DNA from: Todiramphus chloris collaris
Taxonomy: Eukaryota > Chordata > Aves > Coraciiformes > Alcedinidae
DNA: 64,000 bases
Assembly: GCA_025345505.1 (NCBI GenBank)
Contig: JANVCC010000012.1
Location: forward strand, 13,553,970-13,617,969
Direction: 5' to 3'
Each line of letters begins with the position of its first letter. Position 1 is the stretch's first letter. Below are positions 39,401 to 64,000 of this stretch, piece after piece. The position numbers were made by a program, and so were the translations under genes. Under the pieces are notes generated by a model. The model did not search any database, had not been told where the DNA came from, and saw only the letters and a program-made list of their open reading frames with translations.

Positions 39401-41600
39401 TACACATATGTAATAATTATAATTATTCACTGTTAATAACATTTTCAAAGTTCATATCATGCTTTAAAATATTGTTGTGAATTACTTAGAATTGTACTTC
39501 CCTACATTTCAAATGCCTCTGAGATTTCAAATACTCGCTGTCATCTTTTGTTTTAGCAGTTTCACATGCTCCACCATTAATCATCCGAGAACTTTGTACA
39601 AAATACACCACAAAAGTAGGTTTTTCTGTTTACTCACTGTTTATCTTGTTTACAAATATACAGCAAACAAAGAGAGTAAACAAAGAGACGAGAGAAATGT
39701 ATTTTGATGTGAAAATTTTAGTCTAGTTCCTTTCTTAAATAAGCAGTGATAAGGCAAAGCAAAGCAAACAAACACACACACATACAAAAGCATCAAGCAC
39801 ATTTTGGTGCATCCACGTGTGAAAAGCACCTCTCCTTTCTTTCTTAAATTCACTGCAAAAGCTTCCTTTGACTGCAGGGGGAGCAAGAATTTTCCTAAAG
39901 TATTTCTGAAATATTCAGCCGTGGTGCACTCACTGTGCAGTGTCTTGGTCATTAGCCAGATAACAATTTCTGTATGAAACAGGAAGAATAAATTACATCT
40001 ATAGCAAATGAAATTAAATGGAACAGTGTGTTGCCTCGGGTTGACCCCCTGTCTTAAATAATATGATAGAAGTGAATGTATAAAAGAGCCTAAGGTTAGC
40101 AATTAAATTTCTTTGTAGTATTATTAATATACTTACTTTATTATAAATATAATATCATACAAGATGAACAGTGAGCTGTGAATTTATCTTAGAAAAACAG
40201 AAACCTTATAATGTCATTGGAAAGGTAATTTTTGTACTTCTGCAATAAGTACATGAATTTTACCACTGCTACACTGATGTTCATCATCTGAATCTCTAGC
40301 CTTCTGATTTTATCTATGCACCTAGTATCTTTTGGCCTAATAGCCTCAGTAAAGAATATATACAGACAAATGACTCTTTTGTGGTCATTAGAATGTTATT
40401 AAACTGCACAGAAGAATTGCCTCAGATTCCAGAAGCTAATGTACTCACAGGGATGACTCACAAACAAGGCAGCTGGAGCAGTTTCCACTCTAGCTCTCAG
40501 CTCTGCCCCTAAGGTGCTTCTGCTCCTGCAGGAGAGTGTTTTAACCTGGGGAGAACCAAATGGCTGTGAGTAAGCTGTTCTGATAATGGACCAAGAGCAT
40601 TACTGGAATTAGACAGAAGTTAATAACAAGAAGCTGCAATATGAATATATAAATACATTTTGTTAATGAACCACTGCTGGGTAGACTGAAATGTCAAAGG
40701 CCCTGGAATACAAGGGAATAACATGACTACAGTGTACAGCAGTTATCAGGAACCTACCCGAGGAAACATGAACAGGAAACTATGTTTTGAGGTATATTAA
40801 AGAAAAACGGGAAAGTGCTGTTGAAAAACCTTTCAGCCACTATACAAGATTCACATAATTTAACCACATACAGAACTGTATAATAACCTATTGAAATAGC
40901 TGTAACTGAGAGAACAGGTGGAGACATCTTATGTTGCATATGTAATAAAGGCCTCTTGTTGCACAAGCATCCATGCTTCAAAATCCAGTAGGCAAATCTG
41001 GCCACTCTGATTGCCTGCAACACTAGGTATGTAAATGTTACATTATGGTCACTCCAGGGAAAGACACCTCTTATGTTTGCTTCTGGTCTAGTTTCCTGCC
41101 TTTCAGGCTTGGGTTTAATCTCTCTGGATCTGACAGAAGTAGGTATTAACAGCATTACTCTGGGTTTCCTGGGCTGTGGCAGGTTGGTTCCTGTGCAGGG
41201 TCAGTACTCTGGGATTAGCAGCTCCTTCCAGGAGAGGAGAGAGAATAGCTGAAGCAGTCACTTTTTCAGACAAGCGATTTTCTTTTTTTCTTGTGTCATG
41301 TTCCTCCATCACTGCACCAGGAAAGTACATTCTTTAGATTAGCTGTCCTAAGTAATGCTTAAAATACGTAGTCTCAACAGATGTTCAGAAAGACACAAAT
41401 TATCAAAATGTCAAATTCAGTCTTTGAAGATCAGCCCACATATCTATTTTCTCTTTGGGTGACTGGGATTTTTTGCCCTAATGATATCTACTAGATATGA
41501 TTCAACTTTCTCCTCAGAATATTCTACAGTTTTTTTTACCTCACGATCTTATTCTCTGTTTCTAAAGAGCCCTTTTCTCTTGGGCAGCTTCAATGATAGC
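36451..41600. other. Noncoding intergenic stretch
   Basis: AT-rich sequence without a supported gene. A strongly AT-rich zone with TATATA and ATAATATA runs lies at 39280-39430. The minus-strand frames at 39650-40102 (150 codons) and 40754-41155 (133 codons) match no family I know. Confidence 0.5.
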
Positions 41601-41604
41601 TTGA

Positions 41605-43793
41605 TTAGCTTCCTCCCTGTCTTTTTCTTGCATTGTATTTTAGTTGATTCCATCTGAGAGTTTCTTCTTTTTCTGCAGCTTGTTTGTTGTTTTTTTCCAC
41701 CATAAGCATAGCTCTGGGGTTCTGCTTTGACAATCCCAGAAACAAATATATGCAGTATCTTCCAAAGTATTTAAAAATCCAATTAAATTCCCAATTCAAA
41801 CATGGCAAGGCATCTTTTATGAAGTTTGAAAACATTGGTGTTCATTTTGGTGTCCCTAGCAAGCTGTATTTGCCATCTTACATAGTTTTCTGACTCAGGA
41901 AGAAACTTAATGCCTGTCTCTATTCCTTTGAACATAGAACACTCCAGAACAGAGAGTACAAGCTTCAGGAATAGCTGATGATGAAGTGTGCCAGCCATCA
42001 GGCCTTGACACCAGAAAGGATCCATTACTCTGGATCAGTCTTTTTGTACTCTGGTCCCTGGGAGCATTGGTCAAACTTCCTCATCTGACATCTTCCACAA
42101 CTTCACCCAGCTCTTTACTGTTGACTGAAGACATCAAAGGAACTTCGTTTTCTTAATATTCAGCTGACAATTCATGAGGTTCTAGGCTAGGCTCAAAGCC
42201 CTTGCCAATAATGTCAAGGCCCTGAAGAAGTCACAAAAGAAAAGAAGGTCCAAGTTGTTGGCTTGATTCAGCCCCCAGAATTGTTTACAGCTCCTGCTAA
42301 ATCAGCTAGTACTGCTGTAAGAAAAACAAATTAAAAAAAAAAAAAAAAAAAGAACAACCCCCCAACTTTTAGGTTTTCTGCAGGACTCAGTCTCCAGGAA
42401 TACTTTAGAAACACACCTGAAATTTTACATCTCTCAATCCAGCCTTTTGGTAAAATAGCAACACTGCTCTCTTCAGAAAGGAAAGGCTGTGGGGCAGGGC
42501 TACTTCTGACATCAAAGCTAGGACTCTCTGGGGTTCTCCTTTCCCTAGAATCCAAACTGCATCAGAGCAGGGATGCTTCTCACACAAGATGTTCAACTAC
42601 TTCTGTCCTGATAGTGGTGATGCATTTTTTTCACTTATAAACATTTGGTTTGGGTTTTTTTTTTTTTTCTGAAAATGACCCATTTATCCCAAATGTCAGT
42701 CAGAAAGGATTTCTTATCCTACATACAGAACCCCTAGATTCACAACATAAATTCAGGGTATTTTCATAATCTTTTGTGTAAGATATTGCTAAATATTGTG
42801 GTGCTGCTAGAGAAATCAGCAATGCTGAGCAAGGTTTATAGGACAATATGCAACATGAATCTCTCCAGAATGTATTTACCTATAAATCCGGCTCTGCTGG
42901 AGTCTTCTTACCTACTCAGTGATCTTCTGCAGAAGTAGTGGAGTGTAAATATCAAATCCTTGCTGGGACTACAGAGGTTTTGTTTAAACAATCACTGTCA
43001 TTTAGGAAATAGCCAGAAAATTCAAAAAAACATAAAAAGATTAGAGCCATAAAAACAGGGGAGAAGTTTAAATCTGGCAGCAACTCTTAAGACTGGGTTA
43101 TCCAATTACCAAATCAACCTTTGTTCCTCGGTCTTCATTCCTTTATTTTGAATCATCTGTGCAGGTTATATACTTGTTTAACTATTAATCTATTAGCAAA
43201 TTCTACCCATTCCTCAGCTTTTAAAAACTTAGACAAAAGTTAAAAACTGAAGCAAAGTCATGTCCCGTTCTCCTCTTCTGGCAACAAATTCCTTTACACT
43301 GTGAAATCTGAGGTTAGGATCTGCATTACTTCTCAGTCCTTGATGACCTGGGTATGGAAATAACCATCACAGTTATCAGCAGTTCCATTTGCAAGGTAGG
43401 TGACATTGAGGTACTTATAGAAGACCATCCTAAGAAGACCATTTGTCTAATGTGTATCCCCTCACACACATATCATGCTTCTGCAGAAGAATGTTGTCAA
43501 ACTTACTAGGAGATTAGCTGAAATTTTATGTTTTTCTAGCTCTCCAGACTCTAAAATGGAAGAATCACTGTACTCCTTGGATGTCCATGGGGCTCTGCCT
43601 TTTTTATTTCAAAACTTTCAGATGCTCTCCAATATCATTCATCTCTATTGCTAACACTCAGAGACACAGATGTATTTTTGATTTGGATATTTAGGTCAAA
43701 GGTAACATCACTGAATGACTGTCTCAGAATGATCTCAGGACTGTCTTCCTCTTCAAAATCTATAGGATGGTCCACTATAGCTTCTTTATCAAA
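41605..43793 (-). pseudogene. Unidentified broken protein-like remnant
   Basis: On the minus strand several separate patches read like real protein although no continuous frame exists. At 43638-43793 there are 52 open codons with an acidic block (DHPIDFEEEDSPEIIL) and alternating hydrophobics. At 42331-42555 there is a Ser/Pro-rich frame (TPESPSFDVRSSPAPQPFLS). From 42152 down to 41910 about 80 codons are interrupted only by one TGA at 42081-42083 and include NSKELGEVVEDV. A different frame continues at about 41930-41783 (LPESENYVRWQIQLARD). At 41605-41835 there is a Lys/Glu-rich segment (EKNNKQAAEKEETLRWNQL). I do not recognise the family. It could be an old retrocopy, a decayed unitary gene, an unknown transposon protein, or partly chance. 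Confidence 0.3.
42333..42351 (+). repeat. Poly(A) run, 19 bases
   Basis: Nineteen A residues lie within the 41.6-43.8 kb remnant. Read on the minus strand they are poly(T), so they are not the tail of a minus-strand retrocopy. They may mark a later plus-strand insertion. Confidence 0.7.
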
Positions 43794-44189
43794 CTACTAT
43801 GAAGTCTGTGAAGCACTACACAACTGCTGAAGCATTGGGAAATGGTGCAGGTAGTGGCAGCAGTCCTGAGGTCACTGTTTGCTTGAAGAATTTTCATTGT
43901 TTCAGATTCTGCTTGGACACATGTCACATGGAAACTGGCACACAGTTACTTCCAAAGGAAAGAAAAGAGGTTGTTTAGCCACAGTTTAAATTTCTTGATA
44001 ACTGTAATCCACTAGTACACCAGCCTCATGGTCTCCTCTGTCTCTATTTCATTTCAAACTTGTCTCTAGATTACAAATGGAGGACTAAAAGCATGTGGCT
44101 GATGTCTACCTATGGACTTGTTATGGATTTCAAGGGAGTAGAGCTGAAGCATGGCTACAGATACTGAGTGCTTGTTGCACTTAGCCTGA

Positions 44190-44640
44190 AAAAAAGTCAC
44201 AGAGCCACAGAATCACATAGGTTGGAAGGAATCTCTGGAGGCCACATGGTCCTACCTCCTGTTCAAAGCAGGCTCAATTAGAGGCAGTCAGTCAGGTCTT
44301 GTCCATTTGCATTTTTAGTATCCTGAAGGATAGAGATTTTACAGCCTCTCTGGGCATATGCTCTAGTGTTCGACAACTCAGATGGGGGAAGGGAAGATAA
44401 AAATGAAAAAGTTGTTTTTTTCCAGCCACCCCTTACATTTACACAGAATTGCATGTGTTCTGATTGGTGTCTGATCCCTCCTGTCCTGTCACCATGCATG
44501 TCCAAGAAGAATTTGGATCTATCTCCTCTATATTGTCCTGCTAGGTAGCTACAAGCAGAATTAAGATGTCCCCTAAGCCTTCTCTTCTTACGGCTGAGCA
44601 AACACATCTCCCTTAGACACTCCCTGTACATTACCTACCA
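44190..44640 (-). mobile_element. CR1 LINE relic, reverse orientation
   Basis: Begins with a CACAGAATCACATAGGTTGGAAGG-type sequence, which is the reverse complement of a CR1 3' end, and continues through reversed ORF2 C-terminal sequence to about 44640. The minus-strand frame at 44278-44631 contains CLREMCLLSRKKRRLRGHL, a decayed form of the CR1 [16 protein letters not shown] block. Interrupted and inactive. Confidence 0.8.
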
Positions 44641-47600
44641 CTTCTCACAAACTTCAGCTATGCATAACTAACATTTTACTTTAGGATATAACCAGAGCAC
44701 AAACAATATCTGGAAGATCTCTGTATAGCTGAGCTCTCCAATCAGTTTTATGAGAGATTCCCTAGTTTTGTGATGTAAAATTGAAAACAGCAATGTATTA
44801 AAGTTATTCTCAAAAGCAGAAAGTATAGTTCAGTCTTCACGACAATAGTGTAATATCTTTAATACCTTTAATATCTCCAGAATTTCCCATCAGATAGCTA
44901 ACATTTGATTTGATGATATGGAGGCTGAAGGTCCATGAGCAGCTGAAGCAATCTACGAGGTTGCAGTTGCTGAACATTTCATGCTGTCCCTAGTCTCCTC
45001 TACATCATCTCCTACCAATTCTTAACCTTTCCCATGCTCCTAGCTGTGGAAAGCTCTGCTTTTGCACCAGTTCTGGCAGTCATTACAGTAAGTGAGTCAA
45101 TTCAGCTTCTTGGCAGAAAACAATCCGCTTTTATTTTGTCTGGGTATGTTTTCTGCCATATTAATGAGCTCAGACAACTCAAGAAAGGATCCAACAAAAA
45201 CCAGACCCATTGCACAAGAAGCAGAAACTGTGCACAGCTGGGATTAGGTTGGTAGTGACAAAACCATCATCTTTTAGGACCTATGTGTGGCTAGATCAAT
45301 TTACCCTGTGGAATCCTGCTTCTGCTGGTTATTATTATTCAGTCCTGTTCTCACTGAGGTGAAAAGGAATGCAGTAACTGATTCCTGAGAAAGGCAGTGG
45401 CTAAGGAAGGCAGTGCCTTCTGACCTGAGAGAAACCTGTCCTTTACCACTGCTCTGCTAAGTGCTTGCTATGTAACCACTGGACAGTAATATGGAGCCTT
45501 TCTCTATATCTGTAAAAAAAATGCTGGAAGCATTACAATTCCACAAGAGGTTTTGTAGAGATAATGTATCAAAAGCTTTTGAAGTTCATAGAAAAAGAAA
45601 CACACAGATCCTGATGCCACCTAATTACCTAGATTAAATGACAAGACCACTATAAAATAATCATTACTAAATTCTCAATGCCCTTCGGAAGGATGCTGCA
45701 CAGCAATTCAGCATCCAGTAACCAAACTGAAACAGAAAAATGGAAGTATGGGATATATTTTCTTAAGTATACTAAATATGTATTTTCCTTAATGTAATTA
45801 AATATATTCCTACAAAATTAACATCTATCTGATGGTATGTTTTAATAAACATTCTTCTGTACTCCCTGTAAACATATGGCACCTCTCACTTGAAACTACT
45901 TTATTTTCTGCTTTGCTTTAGTTCTTCTGCATGATGTAAGAGCTCAGATTAGTGCAGGATTAACAGAATTTGTTTAAACCCAGTGTAGTGACAGTCTCAG
46001 GGTTCTCATACAATTCCACTGCTGCTTCTTGGTTTTGGTGTCTTCACCACATATGTAAACCAGAGTCTGAAGTGTGTATCACTGAATTTTCAATCCCGAG
46101 CTAGGATTTAGAGACAAAAGTGTTAAAATATCAGTATTCAGAGCAAATCACTTTTTTTTCTAATCCTACTGTCATACACAGCAATTTCACTTATTTTCTG
46201 AAGTATCCACCATCCAGTGCAAAAAAGATACACATGAAAAGATGCTCTGTATGAGCAACAGTTACATTGCCCCTGCTAACTTGAAAGCTGAAGTTAAGAA
46301 CAGAAAGATCTTAAGAGAATTGGTCCTATCATCTGTTTATGGAGCACAAAGTAGATTAAGTAATTTGATAAAAATAAGTAAAAAACAAACAAAAAACAAC
46401 AATAAAAAACCTAGCAAATTTCAGCTGCTATAAAATCAGTGGAAAACTCAGTTTTAATGCTTCAATGAAGTATACAGTTTCCTTCAGAAGTAAATTTTGC
46501 AGTAAGTTGCCATATTTTTGTATTGAAGCTAGAAGACCAAGTATCACAGAGTTAAGATTTTGAAGCAGGGAGTATCTACTATACCACTAATGAATATTTA
46601 TATTTCTTTTAATTATTCATTTCAATTCCCAAGAATGCTTACTTTTATCTATATAAATTTCTTGTGGGGTTTTTTTTTTCTGATGTCCCAATTTTGATTT
46701 GAATAATACCACGCATGTAAAGATTCATTGCCTTAATAACTTCTTTTCAAAGTCCTTAGTATTAGTTGTCTTTAAAATGTGAATGTATTCCATCCAAGTT
46801 TTATTTTTGTCTACCAGAAAGACAGCAACTGCAACAACGATTGCTCAGTGTTTGAGCAGTGTGAGAGTGATTCTAAATATAAAATGTCATTCAAGGGAAA
46901 CTATTGTCTAATATCAGGTCAGAAGTAAAACACATCCTGAGAGACATCCATTGCATCATCATGGTCGTGGCTTCACAGTAAAACTGTTCTTGCCAAGAGG
47001 TGACAGAGTACTGCATGTGGACACCTTCCAAAATAAACCTAACAGACAGAACGTAGAATGGTTCATTATGATCTCCTTCCTCTGGATCTGTGAAGAGGTT
47101 CTCTGCATATGGGTGCTGCAGAAAATCTATATATATGTAAGGGCACTGGCAGCCAAGGTCATGATCTGTTTGTGTTCACTCCCTGAGCCAGTGAGAGAGA
47201 CTGAATCAATGCCCGTGTGCAGACATACGCACTCTCACACATACCACTCATATTCCCAGTAGGCAAAAGGGTGTATGTGACAGCGTGACTCGTTATCCTG
47301 GCACGCTGTATGCTTTAAACCTACACCTGTTCCAGGATAGTTCAAAATATCTGCCTTCAGCTCTTCCTGGGGGAACACAAAGATCAGACATTAGTAAGGA
47401 AGACCAGGCTTCGACTGCCAAGCCCCCTCTGTCACTATGAAGCAGAAGGGAAAGACATGTGGACCTCTGGCATCCACCCTCTAATTCACAATGTATCACG
47501 TGCTTGGAGTAGCCTGACACAGTCACATTTTGTCCTTAACTGGAGGTCAATGAAAAAGAATCAGCCAGAAAGAGCTGAATGTTATTACCAACATCCACCA

Positions 47601-47790
47601 ATTCTGATGACATGGGAAAAAAACCTAACCAACACCAAAAAACCCCAAACCAAAAAACTGGGTTTCTTTGCTATTGAAAATAGTTATTTATGAACCAAAT
47701 GATATTCTCTCTGAATAAATGCATTGTAAATATTTATGGGCTTAATGAATGTATTTATGTGTTTCAAATGTGTTCACTACCTGAAAATTT

Positions 47791-47812
47791 AAAAAAAAAA
47801 AAAAAAAAAAAA
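47791..47812 (+). repeat. Poly(A) run, 22 bases
   Basis: A pure A22 tract followed by GGGGC. No retrocopied body was recognised on its 5' side. Confidence 0.75.
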
Positions 47813-49263
47813 GGGGCTATATTCAGAGGTGAAGAAAGCTTCCATTCGAGTTTAGTCTGCAGAAAAAGAGGTCAAAAAGCTGCATGTGGAACAAAAACAC
47901 CATTTACAGGAGTTCACACTGCATGGGCAGTAGAAAACAAGTGCCATCTTCATACCTGTAATATTTTTGAGAACCGAATTCAACTGTGGTTTAATTAAGT
48001 TCTCCAAAATCAATGGGAGCCTTCATTGTTTCTGCCAGGATTGAGATTGTTGTAGAAAGTATATCTAACTTCCAAAATCTCTTCCTCTGTCACAAATAAT
48101 ATATACAAGGCTCACAACTAGCACTTGTTAGATATAAACTTGATTTTTTTTTTTCCCATTTTATATGTTTTTCAGTAGGGGAATAGAACTTATAACAACT
48201 TAAGCTGCACTGTGTAGACCTGCCTCAGTGAGGTCTGAGCCAGAAGCAGGGGACATTAGTGCTATCCACCATGCTCCTTCCTTTAAAGGAAGCTAATTCC
48301 TTTGAAATTGTCTCAGCAGAGTGCAGCCTCACACCATCTTACCGTAAAGTTATAGCCACAGCCCCACCCAACACTTCCCCTGCTTCCTTGGGACACTGCC
48401 CACTATCTGCACTAATAACTCTGCAAATAGTAACGCTAGTGTATTGTATAATAAATACCACAGGAGAAAAAAAAAAAATTCTCTTCAAACAATGGATAGA
48501 AATGAAAGAAATGTGAGTACACTGTTGAATGAGCAAGGAAAAATAAGCTATACTCCCTGACTCTAGCTTTGAACAAAATTCTTCCCCTTTCTGTCATGCT
48601 TATGTGTCTACTGCAGGTTAAAGAACTGGCATAGGTTATCACTGACACCCATCCTGTTCCCAGTCTATGAAAATATACAGGCACTACTAAAGAATACCCC
48701 AAGAAAATGTTAGATCCGCACCTTCTAGAAAACCATTCTAACTCCATGATCTTTATGAATTTCACATAAGTGCAGTAGTATTTCATGGTTTGCATAAATA
48801 CCAGTCACAACATTGCCTCCTCTCTTTTTTGGATTCTGAGAGACCTCAACCTTTGACAAAAATAGTCACATCTTATTTTGAGTTAAAATACTTTTGAAAC
48901 ACCATACGGCAGTTTTTAAAAGAAACAGAAGTAACAGAAACCCCACACTTTTCTTAGCAGTTATACTAATTAATTCAGACCTAAATAAAACCCCATGAGA
49001 TTAATTCCTCGACTTGCTAATCTACATGGAGATGCTGTAGTCTTGCATAAACTTCTCAAGTCAACTGAGTTTGCTGCCCGTGGCTTTAGATAGAAGCTTC
49101 CTGTAGCATACACCGTAACAACTGACGGATGTAGAAGTGGTGTCACTTGCAAATCCGGGAGGCATCTTTAAGACCTTCTAATATGACCTGCTGTGGATCC
49201 TTCTCTATGGTTTCTAGTGCCTCCCTAAGAAAACTAATCTCTGAACTACAGATGAAGTTCTAA

Positions 49264-49276
49264 GGGGGGGGGGGGG
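49264..49276 (+). repeat. G13 homopolymer
   Basis: A thirteen-base G run in otherwise AT-rich DNA. Its length is prone to sequencing error. It lies about 1.5 kb upstream of the GK start codon. Confidence 0.8.
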
Positions 49277-50325
49277 AAGCCTTGGTTATAAAATTTTAAA
49301 ATAATAGAGAATTCTTCATAGCATTTGGTAAGTGGTTCTAGTGCTTCATTAGTCTCATTCTTGAAAATATGGCTCTTGTTACTCAACTGTATTTGTGTCA
49401 TTTCAGATTTTGTAATTATGAGCTGCAACTAAATCCTTTGCTATCTATCACACATTAGCAGATAGTGCTGTTCACAACCAACCAAGGCTTCTAGATGCCA
49501 GCTGACGTATTAACAAACAAAAAATGGTCTGTTGGAAGCATTGGGTAAGATGTCACATAAAACCTTACCAAGTGGCAGCAGAGTTAACTTATCAGGCAGC
49601 AATGACAACAAAACACCATTGAGTTTGGACAACTACTGCTAACGGGGAGCTACAATCAGGACAAATTTATTTAATGGCGCTTGTGGGGGCTGACTTACTG
49701 GCACCGTGTGTTACTAGGTAACTTTTCATGTGCTTCAGTCATCATTATTAGCTTTTGCAATTCTACCCCTGGTCTTGCAACACCAGCAGTTTTTCTTGAA
49801 GCGCTAGTTAACAACACGTAGTAAGGAAGGAGGGTGAAGATCCCATTTTATTCAAGTTAACAAATATGTTTGCTTGATGCAAGATGAAGTCTTGTAAGAT
49901 GAAACAAGCCCCTTTGGGGCTCCTAATGTTTTTTGACCAATGCTACAGCTATGGTGACACAGATTTGACCGCCTACTCAACAGTATTTGCTCAGAACAGA
50001 AAATTTCCAGTGGACACGTCGACTTGGTCCCTCCCAGGCACTCGTTCTCCACGGCTGCATCCCACCCAACAGTGACAGCACCGCCGGCTGCGCCGGGAAA
50101 ACCGTCCGGGAACCACGAGGCGTTTCTACCTCCCCGGTTACAAGCAGCACAGGCTTCGCCCCCTTGAACGCCGCCAAGGGACACAAATGACCCCAGGCTA
50201 GGACACCGGGACCTCGTCCAGCAGGCTCCCCTGTGAGCCTCACACAGCTTTCCAGAGACCCTAGCCAAGCGACACGGGTTTCCCTCAGGAAACGTCCCAT
50301 TTTTCCCGCGCCGCGCTGCGCCTCG

Positions 50326-50419
50326 CCCCCCCCCCCCCCCAGGCCAACGGCCCAAGCCAACTGCCCCCCCCCCCCCCCCGGCCCTCGGGGGGGGGGGGGG
50401 GGGGGGGGGGGGGCGGGGG
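50326..50419. repeat. Opposed C and G homopolymers (C15, C16, G27)
   Basis: C15 at 50326-50340 and C16 at 50364-50379 are followed after seven bases by G27 at 50387-50413 and G5 at 50415-50419. The C16 and G27 arms could pair as a hairpin, and the G run could form quadruplexes on this strand. Such tracts are often mis-sized or collapsed in assemblies, so exact lengths are doubtful. Confidence 0.85.
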
Positions 50420-50436
50420 AGAGCCGCGCGCCACCC

Positions 50437-50446
50437 GTCACGTGAC
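50437..50446. promoter_or_regulatory. GTCACGTGAC palindrome (CLEAR/USF-type E-box)
   Basis: A perfect ten-base palindrome, GTCACGTGAC, about 300 bases upstream of the GK start codon. This matches the CLEAR consensus bound by TFEB/TFE3 and also suits USF1/2 and other bHLH-zip factors. Its position in the CpG island close to the likely start site favours function. Binding is inferred, not shown. Confidence 0.6.
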
Positions 50447-50741
50447 ACGCCCCCTCCCTCCCCCGCCGCTGGCCCACTTCCTGCGCTCCCCGGCCCCGCC
50501 CCCCACCCCTCCGCCCCCGCCGCGCCCCGAGCGCTGGTTGGCTGCGGGCTGACAACGCGCGCGGCAGCGCCCCCCGCTCCGCCCGCCCGTGCCCCGCCCC
50601 CCCGCCGGCTTCACCCGGGCAGCCACGCGCCGCTGGCCGCGAGCTGCTGGGGCAGTTGGAGCGCGGGCATTGACTGCTCGCCGCCGTTAACCGCTTGCTG
50701 AGGGATCGCTGAAGGGGCTGAGCGGACGGCTGAGGGGTCTC

Positions 50742-63694
<12,953 letters not shown>

Positions 63695-64000
63695 GTATGT
63701 ATTTGTGAGTTTATTATCACTTTTTTAAAAGTTAATTTCCATATATTACAAATCCCTAGGCAAAATAATGTGACACATGTTGCCCACTGATCACACAGTG
63801 ATGTCAATACAAGCTAAAGAAATCATTAAAGTTCCTTATAAGATGAACTTTTACTGTCCCTGTATCACAATTATTTTTTTTTTAATGCTTATGTGTAGTT
63901 TATCATTTATAAATTACTGTAAAATTTTGCTCTCACTTTTTTGAAAATCTTGAATTTTGGGAAGGTGTATTAGCCACCTTTGCAATAAGAGAATTTAGGA

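Larger units (their letters stand above)
44641..50030. other. Noncoding stretch upstream of GK
   Basis: No supported gene. Contains an A22 run (47791-47812), a G13 run (49264-49276) and scattered AT-rich tracts. Frames at 45034, 46951, 48436 and 48970 show no family resemblance. GC content rises from about 50.0 kb into the GK CpG island. Confidence 0.5.

Noticed and set aside
39650-40102. 150-codon minus-strand frame
   Set aside because: Low-complexity Phe/Leu/Cys-rich ends and no family similarity. Probably chance.
40754-41330. Adjacent minus-strand frames (133 and 71 codons) considered as a possible LTR or gene piece
   Set aside because: No TG...CA ends, poly(A) signal arrangement or protein family could be recognised.
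42220-42318. Plus-strand reading before the A19 run that looked like the end of a processed pseudogene
   Set aside because: Only about 30 codons look coding, there is no 3' UTR or poly(A) signal, and the stronger protein-like patches nearby are on the other strand. It was not possible to support a plus-strand retrocopy.

Overview
The window looks like a bird nuclear chromosome. It is AT-rich outside one CpG island, has vertebrate spliced exons, and its recognisable repeats are mostly CR1 LINE fragments, some ending in the ATTCTATG-type 3' repeat. I saw no prokaryotic genes, operons, CRISPR arrays, tRNA or rRNA genes.

Two protein genes can be supported. TASL (CXorf21) is an intact 292-codon single-exon reading frame on the minus strand (20060-20938). 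GK (glycerol kinase) is on the plus strand. Its CpG-island promoter is near 50.3-51.3 kb, and six coding exons (50742-50819, 58965-59038, 60561-60667, 61222-61299, 62320-62399, 63557-63694) join in frame to give the first 185 residues. The rest of GK lies beyond the right edge. The same neighbours in the same divergent arrangement occur at human Xp21 (NR0B1, TASL, GK, TAB3), so this is a conserved vertebrate block.

Layout: 1-4.6 kb, noncoding; 4.6-6.4 kb, a decayed ERV-L-like retroviral pol fragment on the minus strand, with possible remains to 7.1 kb; 7.1-20 kb, noncoding apart from a well-preserved CR1 3' end at 12.4-13.5 kb; 20.06-20.94 kb, TASL; 21-50 kb, intergenic with CR1 relics and an unidentified set of broken protein-like patches at 41.6-43.8 kb; 50.3-64 kb, GK, whose introns carry several CR1 fragments.

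The most interesting item is a decayed second copy of GK exon 2 plus flanking intron, about 1 kb upstream of the functional exon. Others are a perfect GTCACGTGAC (CLEAR/USF-type) site and long opposed C and G homopolymers in the GK promoter, a conserved pLxIS motif in avian TASL, and the unidentified minus-strand remnant at 41.6-43.8 kb. I found no convincing new biological system. TASL acts in endolysosomal Toll-like receptor signalling to IRF5, GK in glycerol metabolism, and no functional link between them is implied beyond shared synteny.
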